DNA of 64,000 nt from Methylobacterium sp. J-070 (GCF_022829385.1 NZ_JAKSXX010000261.1:1-64000); one strand, 5' to 3'. Numbered from the stretch's first letter, positions 9,090 through 18,653 are shown. Numbers and translations are program-made. Notes: generated by a model not told the origin, from the letters alone.

Positions 9090-9401
9090 GGGGAGTCTCA
9101 ACCTTTCGGGGATGATCGGGACGACGCCGGCTCACGCGGCGGTCGATGCGATCGGTCTAGCGGAGGGCCCCTGACCCGGTCGTGGCGGTCACATTACGGT
9201 TTGGACAGGTGGCGGCGTGGCGGCGGCGCCGGCGCGTGCGGACAGGGTTCCGTCAAAACCGAGGTCAGCCGCGCGGCTCCGGATCCGCTCACGGCCGGTG
9301 CCTCTCGTCACCCACAGGTTCGGAAAGACCAGGTAGGCTCCAGCATGGTCCGGCAGGGACCCGTAAAGCGCGATCCTGCAGGACAAGCCCAAGCCCGATG
9401 T
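9090..9401. other. Divergent intergenic region
   Basis: A 312-bp region between the protease gene and a divergent small secreted-protein gene. It must hold the promoters of both, but no confident -35/-10 pair could be picked by eye. No gene, repeat or RNA is evident. Confidence 0.4.
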
Positions 9402-9794
9402 GTGAGGCGCGCTTTGAAGACTTTATATATTTCGATCGTCCTTTTCGGATCGACTGTCGGGGCGATCGCGGCCGAACTCGATTCGGATTATCGGAGCTAC
9501 ATCGACGCGAAGCCCGCCGTATCCGAGCGCGCGAGATCGAAAGGCTTGAGGACGAGGCCCCACGCTGCCCAAGACGTCGACGCGCGCCGCTTCGACGAGA
9601 GGTCCGCCATCCAGAAGCCCGACCCTCTAAAGCGCGGTTTCCGAAACGAAGCCGGGATGTACGTGCCGCCCGACTATTCCACGAACCCCCGCGACGCCGG
9701 TTACGACGGCTTCGGGAGTTCGGCTGGGCCCGGCTCGTACGGCAGCGTGAGTTCACCCAATCCCTTCACCGGCCCCCTGGGTACGCGCCGGTGA
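9402..9794 (+). CDS. Small predicted secreted protein, unknown function
   Basis: About 130 residues. A hydrophobic segment LYISIVLFGSTVGAIAA near the N-terminus ends in an Ala-rich cleavage-like site before ELDSDYRSY, suggesting export. The mature part is charged, then Gly/Ser/Pro-rich, with no recognised domain. The GTG at 9402 gives a normal signal peptide. An ATG at 9345 would add a 19-residue basic leader and cannot be excluded. Codons here are less GC-extreme than in neighbouring genes. The gene converges on valS, 56 bp away. Confidence 0.5.
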   Translation: MRRALKTLYISIVLFGSTVGAIAAELDSDYRSYIDAKPAVSERARSKGLRTRPHAAQDVDARRFDERSAIQKPDPLKRGFRNEAGMYVPPDYSTNPRDAGYDGFGSSAGPGSYGSVSSPNPFTGPLGTRR

Positions 9795-9850
9795 AGCCTG
9801 CGCCCCGCGCGAGGCGCGTCCGGGCGAGGTCGTGAGACGCGTCGAGGCGC

Positions 9851-12568
9851 TCAATCCCCGCTCAGCCGGGCCAGCGCCTCCTCGATCTTGGCGAGGCGTG
9901 CCGCCTCGCTCTCCCGCCGCTCGCGGTTCTCCTCGATGATCTCCTCGGGGGCGCGGGCGACGAAGTCCGCATTGCCGAGCTTGGCGTCGATCTTCGCGAT
10001 CTCGCCCTGGGCCTTGCCCTGTTCCTTCTTCAGGCGCGCGACCTCGGCGGCGAGATCGACGATGCCCTCCAGCGGCAACGCGGCGACGCTGCCCCGCACG
10101 AGCAGCTGGACCGAGTTCCTCGGCGGCGTCTCCGCAAAGGTGATCTCCGACAGCCGGGCGAGGCGCAGCAGCGTGTCCCGCCACGCCCCGACCCGAGCCT
10201 GGACCTCCGGGGCCGCACCGACCATCACGAGGGGAATCTGCGCGGCGGCCGGCACGCTCGTCTCGGACCGGGCCGAGCGGATCTGGCTGACCAGATCGAC
10301 CACGAAGCCGACCTCGGCCTCGGCCCCCGCATCGGCGAGCCCGGCCAGATCCGGCCAGGCGGCCAGGGCCAGGAGGCCGCGCTCCGGAAGGGCCGCACCC
10401 TTGATCGCCCACAGCTCCTCCGTGAGGAAGGGCATGAACGGGTGCAGCAGCTTGGCGACCTGATCGATCAGGAACGCCACGCTGGCCTGCGTCTCGGCCT
10501 TGATCGCGGGATCGACGCCCTCGCCCTGCAGTACGGGCTTGGCGAGTTCGAGGTACCAGTCGCAGAAGATGTTCCACACGAAGCGGTAGGCGGCCCCGGC
10601 CGCATCGTTGAACCGGTAGCCTTCCAGCGCCGCCGTGACCTCGTCCACCGCCCGGGCCGCCTCGGTGAGCGCCCAGCGGTTGATCGCGCCCGTAGCGGCG
10701 CGCGGGTCGAAGGCCGGGTCGAGGTGGCAGCCGTTCAGCTCGGCGAAGCGCGCGGCGTTCCAGAGCTTGGTGGCGAAGTTGCGGTAGTCCCGGACCCGGT
10801 CCTCCGACAGCTTGATGTCGCGGCCCTGGACGGCGAGCGCACAGAGGGTGAAGCGCAGCGCATCCGCCCCCATCTTCTCGATCAGCTGCAGCGGATCGAC
10901 GACGTTGCCCTTCGACTTCGACATCTTCGCCCCGGACGCGTCCCGCACCAGGGTGTGCAGGTAGACCGTGTCGAAGGGCGCGCGGTCGGTGAGGTGCAGG
11001 CCCATCATCATCATCCGGGCGACCCAGAAGAACAGGATGTCCTTGCCGGTCACCAGGGTGTTGGTCGGGTAGTAGCGGGCGAGGTCCGGGGTCGCGTCCG
11101 GCCAGCCGAGCGTCGAGAACGGCCACAGGGCCGAGGAGAACCACGTGTCGAGGACGTCCGCGTCGCGGGTCAGCGCGACCGGCCGGCCGTGCTTGGCCGC
11201 GGCCTGCGCCAGCGCGTCGGCTTCGCTCTCGGCGACGAAGACGCCGCCGTCCGCATCGTACCAGACCGGGATCTGGTGGCCCCACCAGAGCTGGCGCGAG
11301 ATGCACCAGGGCTCGATGTTGGTGAGCCACTGGAAGAAGATCTTCTCGTAGTTCTCGGGGACGAACTTCGTCTGCCCGTCCCGCACCGCCTGGAGGGCGC
11401 GCTCGGCGAGCGGCTTGACGTTCACGTACCACTGATCGGTCAGGTACGGCTCGATGACGACGCCCGAGCGGTCGCCGTGCGGGACCGCATGGGTGTTCGG
11501 CTCGATGAGGCGAAGCCGCTCGCGCGCCTCCATCAGGGCGACCACCTCCTTGCGCGCCTGCGCCCGGTCGAGGCCGTGGAGCGCCAGGGCCTCGGGCTCG
11601 GGCGATGTCCCGTCGAGGAAGGCCGCATTGCCGTCGAGCAGCATCCGTCCCTCGGGATCGAGGACGTTGATCAGGCCGAGCCCGTGGCGCCGGCCGACAT
11701 CGAAGTCGTTGAAGTCGTGCGCCGGCGTGATCTTGACCGCGCCCGTGCCCTTCTCGGGGTCGGAATACTCATCGGCCACGATCGGGATCAGGCGGCCGAC
11801 CAGGGGCAGTCGGACGCGCTTGCCGACCAGCGCCGTGTAGCGCGCGTCCTCGGGATGGACCGCGACGCCGGTATCGCCCAGCATCGTCTCCGGCCGGGTG
11901 GTCGCCACCGTGATGATGTCGCCGGTCTCGTTGCCGGCCTCGTCCACGACCGGGTAGTCGAAGTGCCAGAGGTGGCCCTTCGTCTCGATCTGCTGGACCT
12001 CCAGGTCCGAGATCGCCGTCTGGAACTTCGGGTCCCAGTTCACAAGCCGCTTGTCGCGGTAGATCAGGCCCTGCCGGTGCAGGTCCACGAAGGTCTTGAG
12101 CACGGCGCGGCTCAGGCCCTCGTCCATGGTGAAGCGCTCCCGCGACCAGTCGCAGGAGGCGCCGAGCCGCTTCAGCTGGTTGACGATCGCGCCGCCGGAT
12201 TCCGCCTTCCAGGCCCAGACCTTCTCGACGAAGGCGGCGCGGCCGATCTCCCGGCGTCCGGGCTCGCCGGCCTGCGCCATGCGGCGCTCGACCACCATCT
12301 GGGTGGCGATGCCGGCGTGGTCGGTCCCGGGCTGCCAGAGGACGTCCCGGCCGCGCATCCGCTCGAAGCGGCAGAGCACGTCCTGCATGGTGTTGTTGAG
12401 GGCGTGGCCCATGTGCAGCGAGCCCGTCACGTTCGGCGGCGGGATCACGATGCAGTAGGGGGATGCGCCGGCGCGCTCGGGCCGGCCGGCGCGGAAGGCG
12501 TCCGCCTCCGCCCAGGCGGCGGAGATCCGCGCCTCGACCGAGGCGGGCTCGAAGGTCTTGTCCATCAT
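9851..12568 (-). CDS. valS: Valine--tRNA ligase
   Basis: A 905-residue class I aminoacyl-tRNA synthetase that charges tRNA-Val. The HIGH-type motif appears as PPPNVTGSLHMGHALNN near residue 45 and the KMSKS loop as AKMSKSKGNVVDP in the second half. A C-terminal coiled-coil arm (LAAEVARLKKEQGKAQGE) is typical of ValRS. Two adjacent ATG codons at 12568 and 12565 fit the family N-terminus MDKTFEP. A longer reading to 12655 adds an unrelated leader. popZ lies 114 bp upstream in the same direction. Confidence 0.97.
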   Translation of the reverse strand: MMDKTFEPASVEARISAAWAEADAFRAGRPERAGASPYCIVIPPPNVTGSLHMGHALNNTMQDVLCRFERMRGRDVLWQPGTDHAGIATQMVVERRMAQAGEPGRREIGRAAFVEKVWAWKAESGGAIVNQLKRLGASCDWSRERFTMDEGLSRAVLKTFVDLHRQGLIYRDKRLVNWDPKFQTAISDLEVQQIETKGHLWHFDYPVVDEAGNETGDIITVATTRPETMLGDTGVAVHPEDARYTALVGKRVRLPLVGRLIPIVADEYSDPEKGTGAVKITPAHDFNDFDVGRRHGLGLINVLDPEGRMLLDGNAAFLDGTSPEPEALALHGLDRAQARKEVVALMEARERLRLIEPNTHAVPHGDRSGVVIEPYLTDQWYVNVKPLAERALQAVRDGQTKFVPENYEKIFFQWLTNIEPWCISRQLWWGHQIPVWYDADGGVFVAESEADALAQAAAKHGRPVALTRDADVLDTWFSSALWPFSTLGWPDATPDLARYYPTNTLVTGKDILFFWVARMMMMGLHLTDRAPFDTVYLHTLVRDASGAKMSKSKGNVVDPLQLIEKMGADALRFTLCALAVQGRDIKLSEDRVRDYRNFATKLWNAARFAELNGCHLDPAFDPRAATGAINRWALTEAARAVDEVTAALEGYRFNDAAGAAYRFVWNIFCDWYLELAKPVLQGEGVDPAIKAETQASVAFLIDQVAKLLHPFMPFLTEELWAIKGAALPERGLLALAAWPDLAGLADAGAEAEVGFVVDLVSQIRSARSETSVPAAAQIPLVMVGAAPEVQARVGAWRDTLLRLARLSEITFAETPPRNSVQLLVRGSVAALPLEGIVDLAAEVARLKKEQGKAQGEIAKIDAKLGNADFVARAPEEIIEENRERRESEAARLAKIEEALARLSGD

Positions 12569-12682
12569 TGCGGATACGGGCCGGCGCTTGTCCAACGGGG
12601 GGTTGGACCCGCTTTCGACCGTCGGGCCGCTCCCGTCAACACGCACGGGACGCACGCCGGGCCGCCGCTCCCGGGACGCGGC

Positions 12683-13267
12683 TCAGCGGCCGCGCGAGAC
12701 CCGCTCGATCTCGGCGCGCACCAGCCGCTCGACCACCGTCGGCAGGTTGTCGTCGAGCCAGGATTTCAGCATCGGCCGGAGCATCTCCTTGACGAGATCC
12801 TCCAGGGTCCGGGCGTTCTGGGTCAGCACGGTATGGGCCAGCAGATTGAACGCGCCGCTGACGCTGGCATCGGTCGCCGGCGACACCAGGGCCTCGGGCT
12901 CCGGCTCGGCCCGCGCGGCCTGGAACATCGGCTGCGACGGCTTCGGCGGGGGCGGCGGCTCCGGGAGCGGCTCGGGTTCCGGCTCCCGCGCCATCGGAGC
13001 CGGTTCGTCGAAATCGATCGCGTCGAAATCGAGCAGCTCGGGCTCCGGCGCGGCGGCGCGCGGGCGCACCACCGGCTCGGCGACCTCGGCGAGATCGAGC
13101 ACGTCCTCGGGCTCGGGGGCGACCGCCTCGGCCGGCTTGGTGGCCTGATCGTCGGCGATGATCTTCCGGATCGACGCGAGGATCTCTTCCATCGAAGGCT
13201 CGTGCGCCTTATCGGCAGCCTTGTCCTGGAATTTCGTGTCCGGGATCTTGGGGCTTGCTGCACTCAT
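12683..13267 (-). CDS. popZ: Polar organizing protein PopZ
   Basis: A 194-residue acidic, low-complexity protein with the two conserved ends of the PopZ (DUF2497) family. The N-terminal helix is PSMEEILASIRKIIADD (about residues 24-40). The C-terminal oligomerization helices are LEDLVKEMLRPMLKSWLDDN and LVRAEIERVSRGR. The middle is Pro/Glu/Ala-rich and presumably disordered. In Caulobacter PopZ forms a polar hub that tethers the ParB-parS complex. The tolC-popZ-valS order is common in alphaproteobacteria and supports the call. The ATG at 13267 gives MSAASPK. Confidence 0.9.
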   Translation of the reverse strand: MSAASPKIPDTKFQDKAADKAHEPSMEEILASIRKIIADDQATKPAEAVAPEPEDVLDLAEVAEPVVRPRAAAPEPELLDFDAIDFDEPAPMAREPEPEPLPEPPPPPKPSQPMFQAARAEPEPEALVSPATDASVSGAFNLLAHTVLTQNARTLEDLVKEMLRPMLKSWLDDNLPTVVERLVRAEIERVSRGR

Positions 13268-13389
13268 CGGCAGGCGCACTCGGGCATGGGAGATTGGAAA
13301 GCGACCCGAACGGGTCGGTGTTTAACCAGTATTCCATGCCGTTTCGCTGCGGCAAGCGCGTCCACACCACACTCCCCGTGGAAATGGCC

Positions 13390-15051
13390 TCAGCGCCCGT
13401 CCGGCGTGCGCAGGCCGTACCACAGGTCCTTGACCTGATCGTAGTGGACCTTGGCGCTGTAGTACTCCACCGGCAGCGCCGTGAAGCGCGCGGTCAGCTG
13501 CCCGATCGCCTGGACCACGCCGTAGGAGTAGATCACCCGGTCGCGCTGCGCGACGATCAGGTTCACGCGGGAGGTGAGCAGCTCCTGCTGCGCGTTGAGC
13601 ACGTCCAGGGTGGTGCGCTGGCCGACGCGGGCTTCCTCGCGCACGCCGTTCAGCGCCACCTCGTTCGCCTGGACCTGTGCCTGGGCCGCGATGACCTGCG
13701 CCTTGGCGGCCTCCAGCCGGCCCCAGAAATCGACGATCTGCGCCCGCACCTGATCGCGCACTTGATCGACTTGGATCCGGGTCTGTCCGACCGACTCCTT
13801 GGCCTGCCGGATCGACGCGTAGGTCTGGCCGCCCTCGTAGATCGGGATGCTCAGGCGGCCGCCGACGAACCCGATGAAGAAGCTCTGGTTCGGGCCGCTC
13901 TGATCGTAATACTGGGTCAGGGTGCCGGACACGCTCAGGTTCGGCGCCAGGCCGCCTTCCAGCACCTTCACCTGCGCCTCGGCCGCGTCCACGGCGTGGA
14001 GCGCCGAGACGATCTGAGGATGCTCGCGCAGCCCGACCGCGATGGCCGCGTCCAGGCTCGCCGGAACGAAGCGGTCCAGGGGCCGGCCGGGCGCGAGCTG
14101 GCGCGGTTCGACGCCGATGTTCTGCCGGTAGATGCCGATGCTCGTGCGCAGGGCCGATTCGGCCGCGCTGACCTGCGAACGCGCCCCAGCGAGACGGGCC
14201 TCCGCCTGCGCGACGTCCGTCCGCGTCACCTCACCGACGTTGAAGCGATCGCGGGTCTGGCGGAGCTGCTCCTCAAGGACCTCGACGTTGTTGCGGTTCA
14301 GCTCCAGCGTGGCCGTGTTGCTGAGCACGTTCATGTAGGCCTGAACGGCGTTGTAGAGGACCGTCAGCTCCGTGTAGCGCATCGTCTCCCGTTGACTGTA
14401 GACGATCGACTCGGCGCGCCGGGTCAGGTTGTCCGTCTGGAAGCCGTTGAAGATCGTCTGCGAGACGCTCAGGCCGGCGCTGCCCGGAAGGTAGGTCGAC
14501 GCCACCGTGCGTCTCGACGTGATCGTCTGCGCGGTCGCCGCGTTCGTGGCCCCCGAGCCGATAGACCCGCCCGCGCCGGAACCGGCGCTCCCCGTCGACG
14601 TGCCAATGGTGCCCAGGCTGCCGTTGCTGCCGACGCCGACCCCCGTGGTGGTCCCGAGGCCGGCCGAAGTCCCGGTCGAGGTCCCGAGCGCGCTGCCCGT
14701 ATTGGCGGTGCTCGCCAGGGCCGTCGCGGCCGTCGAGGTCGCCGCGCCGGTGGCCGCGGAGCTGCCGGTGGAGACGGTGTTGCTGCCGCTGGTCTCGAGA
14801 TACTGGACGCCGAGCGCGGCGGTGAGATTGACGTTCGGCCTGTAGCCCGATTGCGCGATCGCGACGTTCTCGTCGGTCGCGCGCACGCCGGCACGGCTGG
14901 CGTTGAGGGTCGGATTGCCCTGATAGGCCTTCGCGAGGGCGCTTTCCAACGTCTCGGCGGTGGCGGGTGCCGCTGCCAAGATCGCGAGTCCCGATGCCAC
15001 CGTCCCGACCACTCGGAGCGTTGGGCGACTCGCTGGCGGACGTCGTGTCAC
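13390..15051 (-). CDS. TolC family outer-membrane channel protein
   Basis: A 553-residue type I secretion/efflux outer-membrane protein. It has a signal peptide (about residues 1-32), the two-repeat helical barrel typical of TolC (AESIVYSQRETMRYTEL, VGEVTRTDVAQAEARLAGA) and NPTLNASRAGVRATDENV near the start. A Ser/Thr/Gly/Ala-rich insert at residues 88-176 falls where TolC proteins have an extracellular beta-hairpin and makes the protein about 90 residues longer than usual. The GTG at 15051 is chosen. An in-frame TTG at 15060 with GAGG 10 bases upstream is a real alternative. Confidence 0.92.
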   Translation of the reverse strand: MTRRPPASRPTLRVVGTVASGLAILAAAPATAETLESALAKAYQGNPTLNASRAGVRATDENVAIAQSGYRPNVNLTAALGVQYLETSGSNTVSTGSSAATGAATSTAATALASTANTGSALGTSTGTSAGLGTTTGVGVGSNGSLGTIGTSTGSAGSGAGGSIGSGATNAATAQTITSRRTVASTYLPGSAGLSVSQTIFNGFQTDNLTRRAESIVYSQRETMRYTELTVLYNAVQAYMNVLSNTATLELNRNNVEVLEEQLRQTRDRFNVGEVTRTDVAQAEARLAGARSQVSAAESALRTSIGIYRQNIGVEPRQLAPGRPLDRFVPASLDAAIAVGLREHPQIVSALHAVDAAEAQVKVLEGGLAPNLSVSGTLTQYYDQSGPNQSFFIGFVGGRLSIPIYEGGQTYASIRQAKESVGQTRIQVDQVRDQVRAQIVDFWGRLEAAKAQVIAAQAQVQANEVALNGVREEARVGQRTTLDVLNAQQELLTSRVNLIVAQRDRVIYSYGVVQAIGQLTARFTALPVEYYSAKVHYDQVKDLWYGLRTPDGR

Positions 15052-15060
15052 GATGAACAA

Positions 15061-15550
15061 ACCCTAGCGGCCTCTTCCGATCCGGATGTCTGCGACGAAA
15101 ACGGCCAAGGTAAGCCGCTCCGTTGGGATCCGATCAAGCCCACCCCACCGTCACGCTTACCGCAAATCGTCCGCCTTGGCTCGCGTCTGCTGGTCGATGA
15201 CGAAGGAATGTCCGGTGTTGGGGCTTTATGGTGACACATTCCGGACCGGGCGCGCCGCGTTGGCCGCGACCGCCTCGAGCGGTCTGGAGCGGGCGGCCGC
15301 GCACCCGCGGCGCGCCCGGTCGAACCGTCGCCGGGCGCGGGGTCGCGGCACGGCCGTGCCGCCCCGAAGCGCGGCCCGCGGGCCCGCGCCGCGCCCGACC
15401 GCGTCGCGGTGGGCCGCCGCTCCAAGCGCGGCGCCGATCCGGTCGCGCAGGCCCCGATTTCCTCGGCGGGACGCGGGGTCGCAAGCCGTTCCGAAGCCGA
15501 GCCCGAATACCATATTCGTCCCGGGGCCGCCGCCGGCCGCTGGAACCGCC
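15061..15550. other. Intergenic region upstream of the TolC-family gene
   Basis: A 490-bp region between two divergent genes with no convincing coding sequence. Open frames here are GC-driven and arginine-rich. The half nearer the exporter gene is less GC-rich and probably contains its promoter. No operator or RNA gene could be identified. Confidence 0.4.
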
Positions 15551-16618
15551 ATGGCCCTGACCCGCGATCTCCTCGACATCCGGACGATCTATCACGAGCC
15601 GACGGTCGGCGACTTCGCCCTCGGCCGGGAGATCCTGGGGCGCTTCCCAGAGGCCGCCCGCATCGGCGTGCCGTCGCACTGGAACATTCCGGACCTGCAC
15701 GGGAACGCGGGATCCGTGGAGGATTGGGTCCGGATCAAGCGCTCGACCCTGGTCCTCGGGGTCAAGAAGAGCCTGACGATGCGCCCGAACGGGCGCAGCG
15801 CCCATTTCATCGCCCCCTCGACCTCCAACGGCTGCGCCATGGCCTGCGCCTATTGCTACGTGCCGCGCCGCAAGGGTTTCGCCAACCCGATCTCGCTGTT
15901 CGTGAACGTCGAGCAGGCCTGCGCGGCCATCAGCCGGCATGCCGGGCGGCAGGGCCGCCTCCCGGAGCCCGACGCGATCGACCCGGCCTGCTGGATCTAC
16001 GACATCGGCGAGAACGGCGACCTGTCGGTGGACGCGGCCGTGAGCAGCGGTGTGCAGACCCTGGTCGCGCTGTTCCGGTCCCTGCCGAACGCGAAGGCGT
16101 CGTTCGCCACCAAGGCGGTGAACCGCGATCTCCTCGCCTACGACCCGCAGGGCAAGACCCGGATCCGGTTCTCCTTGATGCCCGCGCGGGTCGCCAAGAT
16201 CGTCGATGTGCGCACCGCTCCGATCCCGGACCGGATCGCCGCCATCGACGACTTCGTCGCCGCCGGCTACGAGGTCCACGCCAATTTCTCGCCGGTGATC
16301 CTGTACGAGGGCTGGGAGGCGGACTGGCGCGCCCTCTTCGCCGAGATCGACGGCACCCTCTCGGACGCCGCCAAGGCGCAGCTCAAGTGCGAGATCATCA
16401 TGCTGACCCACAATGCGGATCTGCATGCCGTGAACCTCGGCTGGCATCCCCGGGCCGAGGATCTCCTCTGGCGGCCGGACATCCAGGAGGCGAAGATCTC
16501 GGAAGGCGGCGGCGCCAACCTGCGCTACCGGGCCGGCTGGAAGGGCCGATGGCTCGCCCGGTTCAAGGCCCTGCTCGCCGAAGCCATGCCCTACTGCACG
16601 GTGCGCTACGCCTTCTGA
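15551..16618 (+). CDS. Spore photoproduct lyase-like radical SAM protein
   Basis: A 355-residue radical SAM protein of the spore-photoproduct-lyase-like family found in non-spore-forming bacteria. The cluster-binding cysteines lie in STSNGCAMACAYCYVPRRKG (CxxxCxxC, about residues 94-101). The later YDIGENGDLSVD and EIIMLTHNADLHAVNLGWHP segments are family-typical. Bona fide SPL repairs a thymine dimer in spores. Here the substrate is unknown and a DNA-repair role is only inferred. The ATG at 15551 is the first plausible start before MALTRDLLDIRTIY. Confidence 0.82.
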   Translation: MALTRDLLDIRTIYHEPTVGDFALGREILGRFPEAARIGVPSHWNIPDLHGNAGSVEDWVRIKRSTLVLGVKKSLTMRPNGRSAHFIAPSTSNGCAMACAYCYVPRRKGFANPISLFVNVEQACAAISRHAGRQGRLPEPDAIDPACWIYDIGENGDLSVDAAVSSGVQTLVALFRSLPNAKASFATKAVNRDLLAYDPQGKTRIRFSLMPARVAKIVDVRTAPIPDRIAAIDDFVAAGYEVHANFSPVILYEGWEADWRALFAEIDGTLSDAAKAQLKCEIIMLTHNADLHAVNLGWHPRAEDLLWRPDIQEAKISEGGGANLRYRAGWKGRWLARFKALLAEAMPYCTVRYAF

Positions 16619-16668
16619 ACGTCCGATGTTCCCCGGCTCCGCAGCGCGGGCGCGAGAGGATCGTATCC

Positions 16669-17127
16669 ATGACACCGCATGAGGCTTACATCCGGGAGGC
16701 CGTGGCCCTCGCCGAGGCGAATGTCGCGTCCGGGGGAGCACCCTACGGCGCGGTGATCGTGCGCGACGGCGCCGTCCTCGTCCGTGCGGCGAACACGGTG
16801 CACGCCACGAACGATCCGAGCGCCCATGCCGAGATGGTGGCGTTGCGCGAGGCGAGCCGCCTCCTCGGCCGTCGGGACCTGTCCGATTGCGTGATGTACG
16901 CGAGCGGACGCCCCTGTCCCATGTGCCACGCCGCGATGCGCCTCGCCGGCTTCAAGCAGGGCTACTTCGCCTTCTCGGCGGAGGAGGCCGAGCGGCACGG
17001 CGCCGGCAGCGCGGGGATCTATGCCGAGCTCTGCCTGCCCCTCGACGCGCAGCCGATGCGGCTGAGTCATATCCGACCTGAAGGCGAGGCGCCCTACGCG
17101 GCCTGGGCGGCCCGCCGGAAGACCTGA
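16669..17127 (+). CDS. Nucleoside deaminase (cytidine/deoxycytidylate deaminase fold)
   Basis: A 152-residue zinc-dependent deaminase. The HAE motif (AHAEMVALRE, about residue 46) and PCPMC (about residue 79) give the His, Glu and two Cys of the catalytic zinc site. The family includes guanine deaminase, tRNA adenosine deaminase and related enzymes, and the exact substrate cannot be read from sequence. GAGAGGA eight bases before the ATG at 16669 fixes the start. It ends 4 bp from the stop of the convergent NDUFS4-like gene. Confidence 0.85.
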   Translation: MTPHEAYIREAVALAEANVASGGAPYGAVIVRDGAVLVRAANTVHATNDPSAHAEMVALREASRLLGRRDLSDCVMYASGRPCPMCHAAMRLAGFKQGYFAFSAEEAERHGAGSAGIYAELCLPLDAQPMRLSHIRPEGEAPYAAWAARRKT

Positions 17128-17131
17128 CGGA

Positions 17132-17443
17132 TCAGTGGGTCCAGGGCGCGGTGCGGTTGAACTTGAAGTTGTCCGAATACGAGAGGCCCTTGCGCGCGGC
17201 CGGCTTCGCCGGCTGCTCGACCCGGTAGGCGATGCCTTCGCGCTTCGCGTAGGCCACCGCCTCCGCCTCCGTGTCGAATTCGAGCCGCACCTGCTGCATC
17301 ATGTCGGACGACCCGTTCCATCCCATCAGCGGGTCGATCTCCCGCGGGCTGGTCTGATCGAATTCCAGGATCCATTGCTTGGTCCGGGCGAGGCCTGACT
17401 GCGTGGCATCGCGGGACGGACGAAAGATGCGGGCGCTCGGCAT
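17132..17443 (-). CDS. NADH dehydrogenase accessory subunit, NDUFS4-like (ETC complex I subunit)
   Basis: A 103-residue protein of the family homologous to the mitochondrial 18-kDa NDUFS4 subunit of respiratory complex I. The pattern WILEFDQTSPREIDPLMGW near residue 24, then EAVAYAKREGIAYRV and YSDNFKFNR, is diagnostic. These subunits sit on the peripheral arm at the cytoplasmic face of the membrane. The ATG at 17441-17443 gives MPSARIF. Alphaproteobacteria commonly carry this gene alone, away from the nuo operon, as here. A tRNA gene lies 26 bp upstream on the same strand. Confidence 0.88.
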   Translation of the reverse strand: MPSARIFRPSRDATQSGLARTKQWILEFDQTSPREIDPLMGWNGSSDMMQQVRLEFDTEAEAVAYAKREGIAYRVEQPAKPAARKGLSYSDNFKFNRTAPWTH

Positions 17444-17469
17444 CTGCGGTCGACAAGCTCCTGAACGAA

Positions 17470-17546
<77 letters not shown>

Positions 17547-17852
17547 ACTGCCCCATAGGGCTCGGGATCCTTAGCTTTTTTCCGCCCGACGCGGCAAGCC
17601 CGCGTCGGTACAGATGCGGAATAGCCGCGGATTTTGCGGCCGTCGGGACACAGAGTCCCACGGAAGTCCCACGCGGCGTTCTTATGCCGTTCCGGCGTGG
17701 GCACCGGTCGCCAGCCGGTTGCTCGGGATGCCGGCGTGACAGGCCGGCGGATGTGCTGCTAGTTCAACGCGCCGTCAGACTTTCGGCTTCCGAAAACCCC
17801 TTCGGCGGCAAGCAGGAGTTTGACGGTCTCAGGTGTCGATCGACGGTACGTG
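17547..17852. other. Intergenic region behind tRNA-Pro
   Basis: A 306-bp region without a convincing gene. It contains a TTTTTT run near 17575 and a small GCCGC/GCGGC hairpin near 17624-17640. It must hold the tRNA promoter. No direct repeat with the far side of the prophage was found by eye. Confidence 0.4.
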
Positions 17853-18110
17853 ATGGCCACCGACCCGACCGTCTCCGATCTGCGCCGGACCGCCGACATC
17901 TCCGACGGCGAGATCACCGCGGCCGTGGATGCGGTGCTGGCCAATCTCGCGACCGAGGCCTATCCGCTGGCGAAGGGTTGGACCCTCGACCTGGTCGCGG
18001 CGATCGCCGCGCACAAAGCCTCCCAGGACGCGCTCCTCACCGACCGGGACGCCTACCGGCGCAACATGGTCCGGACCGCAATCCTGCTGGCACATCCGGT
18101 GAAGGGGTGA
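17853..18110 (+). CDS. Hypothetical protein
   Basis: An 85-residue soluble, mostly helical protein (DLRRTADISDGEITAAVDAV; YPLAKGWTLDLVAAIAAHKA). It is not recognised. The ATG at 17853 starts the first of four closely spaced small plus-strand genes, with the next one 4 bp beyond its stop. That spacing suggests one short operon of unknown purpose, possibly a mobile-element remnant. Confidence 0.5.
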   Translation: MATDPTVSDLRRTADISDGEITAAVDAVLANLATEAYPLAKGWTLDLVAAIAAHKASQDALLTDRDAYRRNMVRTAILLAHPVKG

Positions 18111-18114
18111 GGCG

Positions 18115-18465
18115 ATGGCCGACGAACCCACCCCGCTCATGGGCCCCTACGAGGCCCTTCGGGTCATCGAGGTGTATGTCAGCGTGGGCTTAGCGTCCGA
18201 CAATCCCCGCGCCTACGACCTGGTCCTGCGCGAGATCCAGAACGTGCTGGCCGCCACGCTAGGCATGAGCGAACCCGACCCGAACCACGAGATGATCGCC
18301 GCTCGCCTGACGCGCTTGGTGAATGAGTTCGCGCAGGGTCTCGGCCTGAGCGAAAAGACCACCTGGCAGATCGTGGACCAGGTGATCGCAGACTTCCCGG
18401 GGGCCGCTGAGGAGAAGCTGCTGGCGGAGGCTCGCGACTGGATGGTGCTCGCGGCTTCGAGGTAG
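18115..18465 (+). CDS. Hypothetical protein
   Basis: A 116-residue soluble, helix-rich protein with no signal peptide or membrane segment. It is not recognised. The ATG at 18115 is 4 bp after the previous stop and has a GAGG just upstream. The following gene starts 2 bp after its TAG. Amino-acid usage is normal for a real protein (balanced charge, few prolines). Confidence 0.55.
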   Translation: MADEPTPLMGPYEALRVIEVYVSVGLASDNPRAYDLVLREIQNVLAATLGMSEPDPNHEMIAARLTRLVNEFAQGLGLSEKTTWQIVDQVIADFPGAAEEKLLAEARDWMVLAASR

Positions 18466-18467
18466 CG

Positions 18468-18653
18468 ATGCTCGGCGAGTTCGATCCAATGAGTGAGGTG
18501 GTCGAGGCGCTGCGTGCTCTGGGCCATACCGTCGTGCCCAACGCAGATTTCGACCGCTGGCAGGTGGACGAGGGCGAGTGGCTCACGTCGGGCGATCTGC
18601 TGTCCCTGGCAATCCGGCTCGGCCTGTTGGACTCGCCCTGGATGCTTCAATAG
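18468..18653 (+). CDS. Small hypothetical protein
   Basis: A 61-residue acidic protein (MLGEFDPMSEVVEALRALGH) starting 2 bp after the previous stop. It is not recognised. Its operon-like spacing is the main support. Confidence 0.45.
   Translation: MLGEFDPMSEVVEALRALGHTVVPNADFDRWQVDEGEWLTSGDLLSLAIRLGLLDSPWMLQ

Noticed and set aside
7500..9344. Long plus-strand frame opposite the Do-like protease
   Set aside because: Only the end (from 9402) has a plausible signal peptide and non-shadow composition. The rest is antisense to the protease gene.
10442..13438. 998-codon plus-strand frame over valS and popZ
   Set aside because: An antisense shadow. It covers two recognised minus-strand genes and has no motif of its own.
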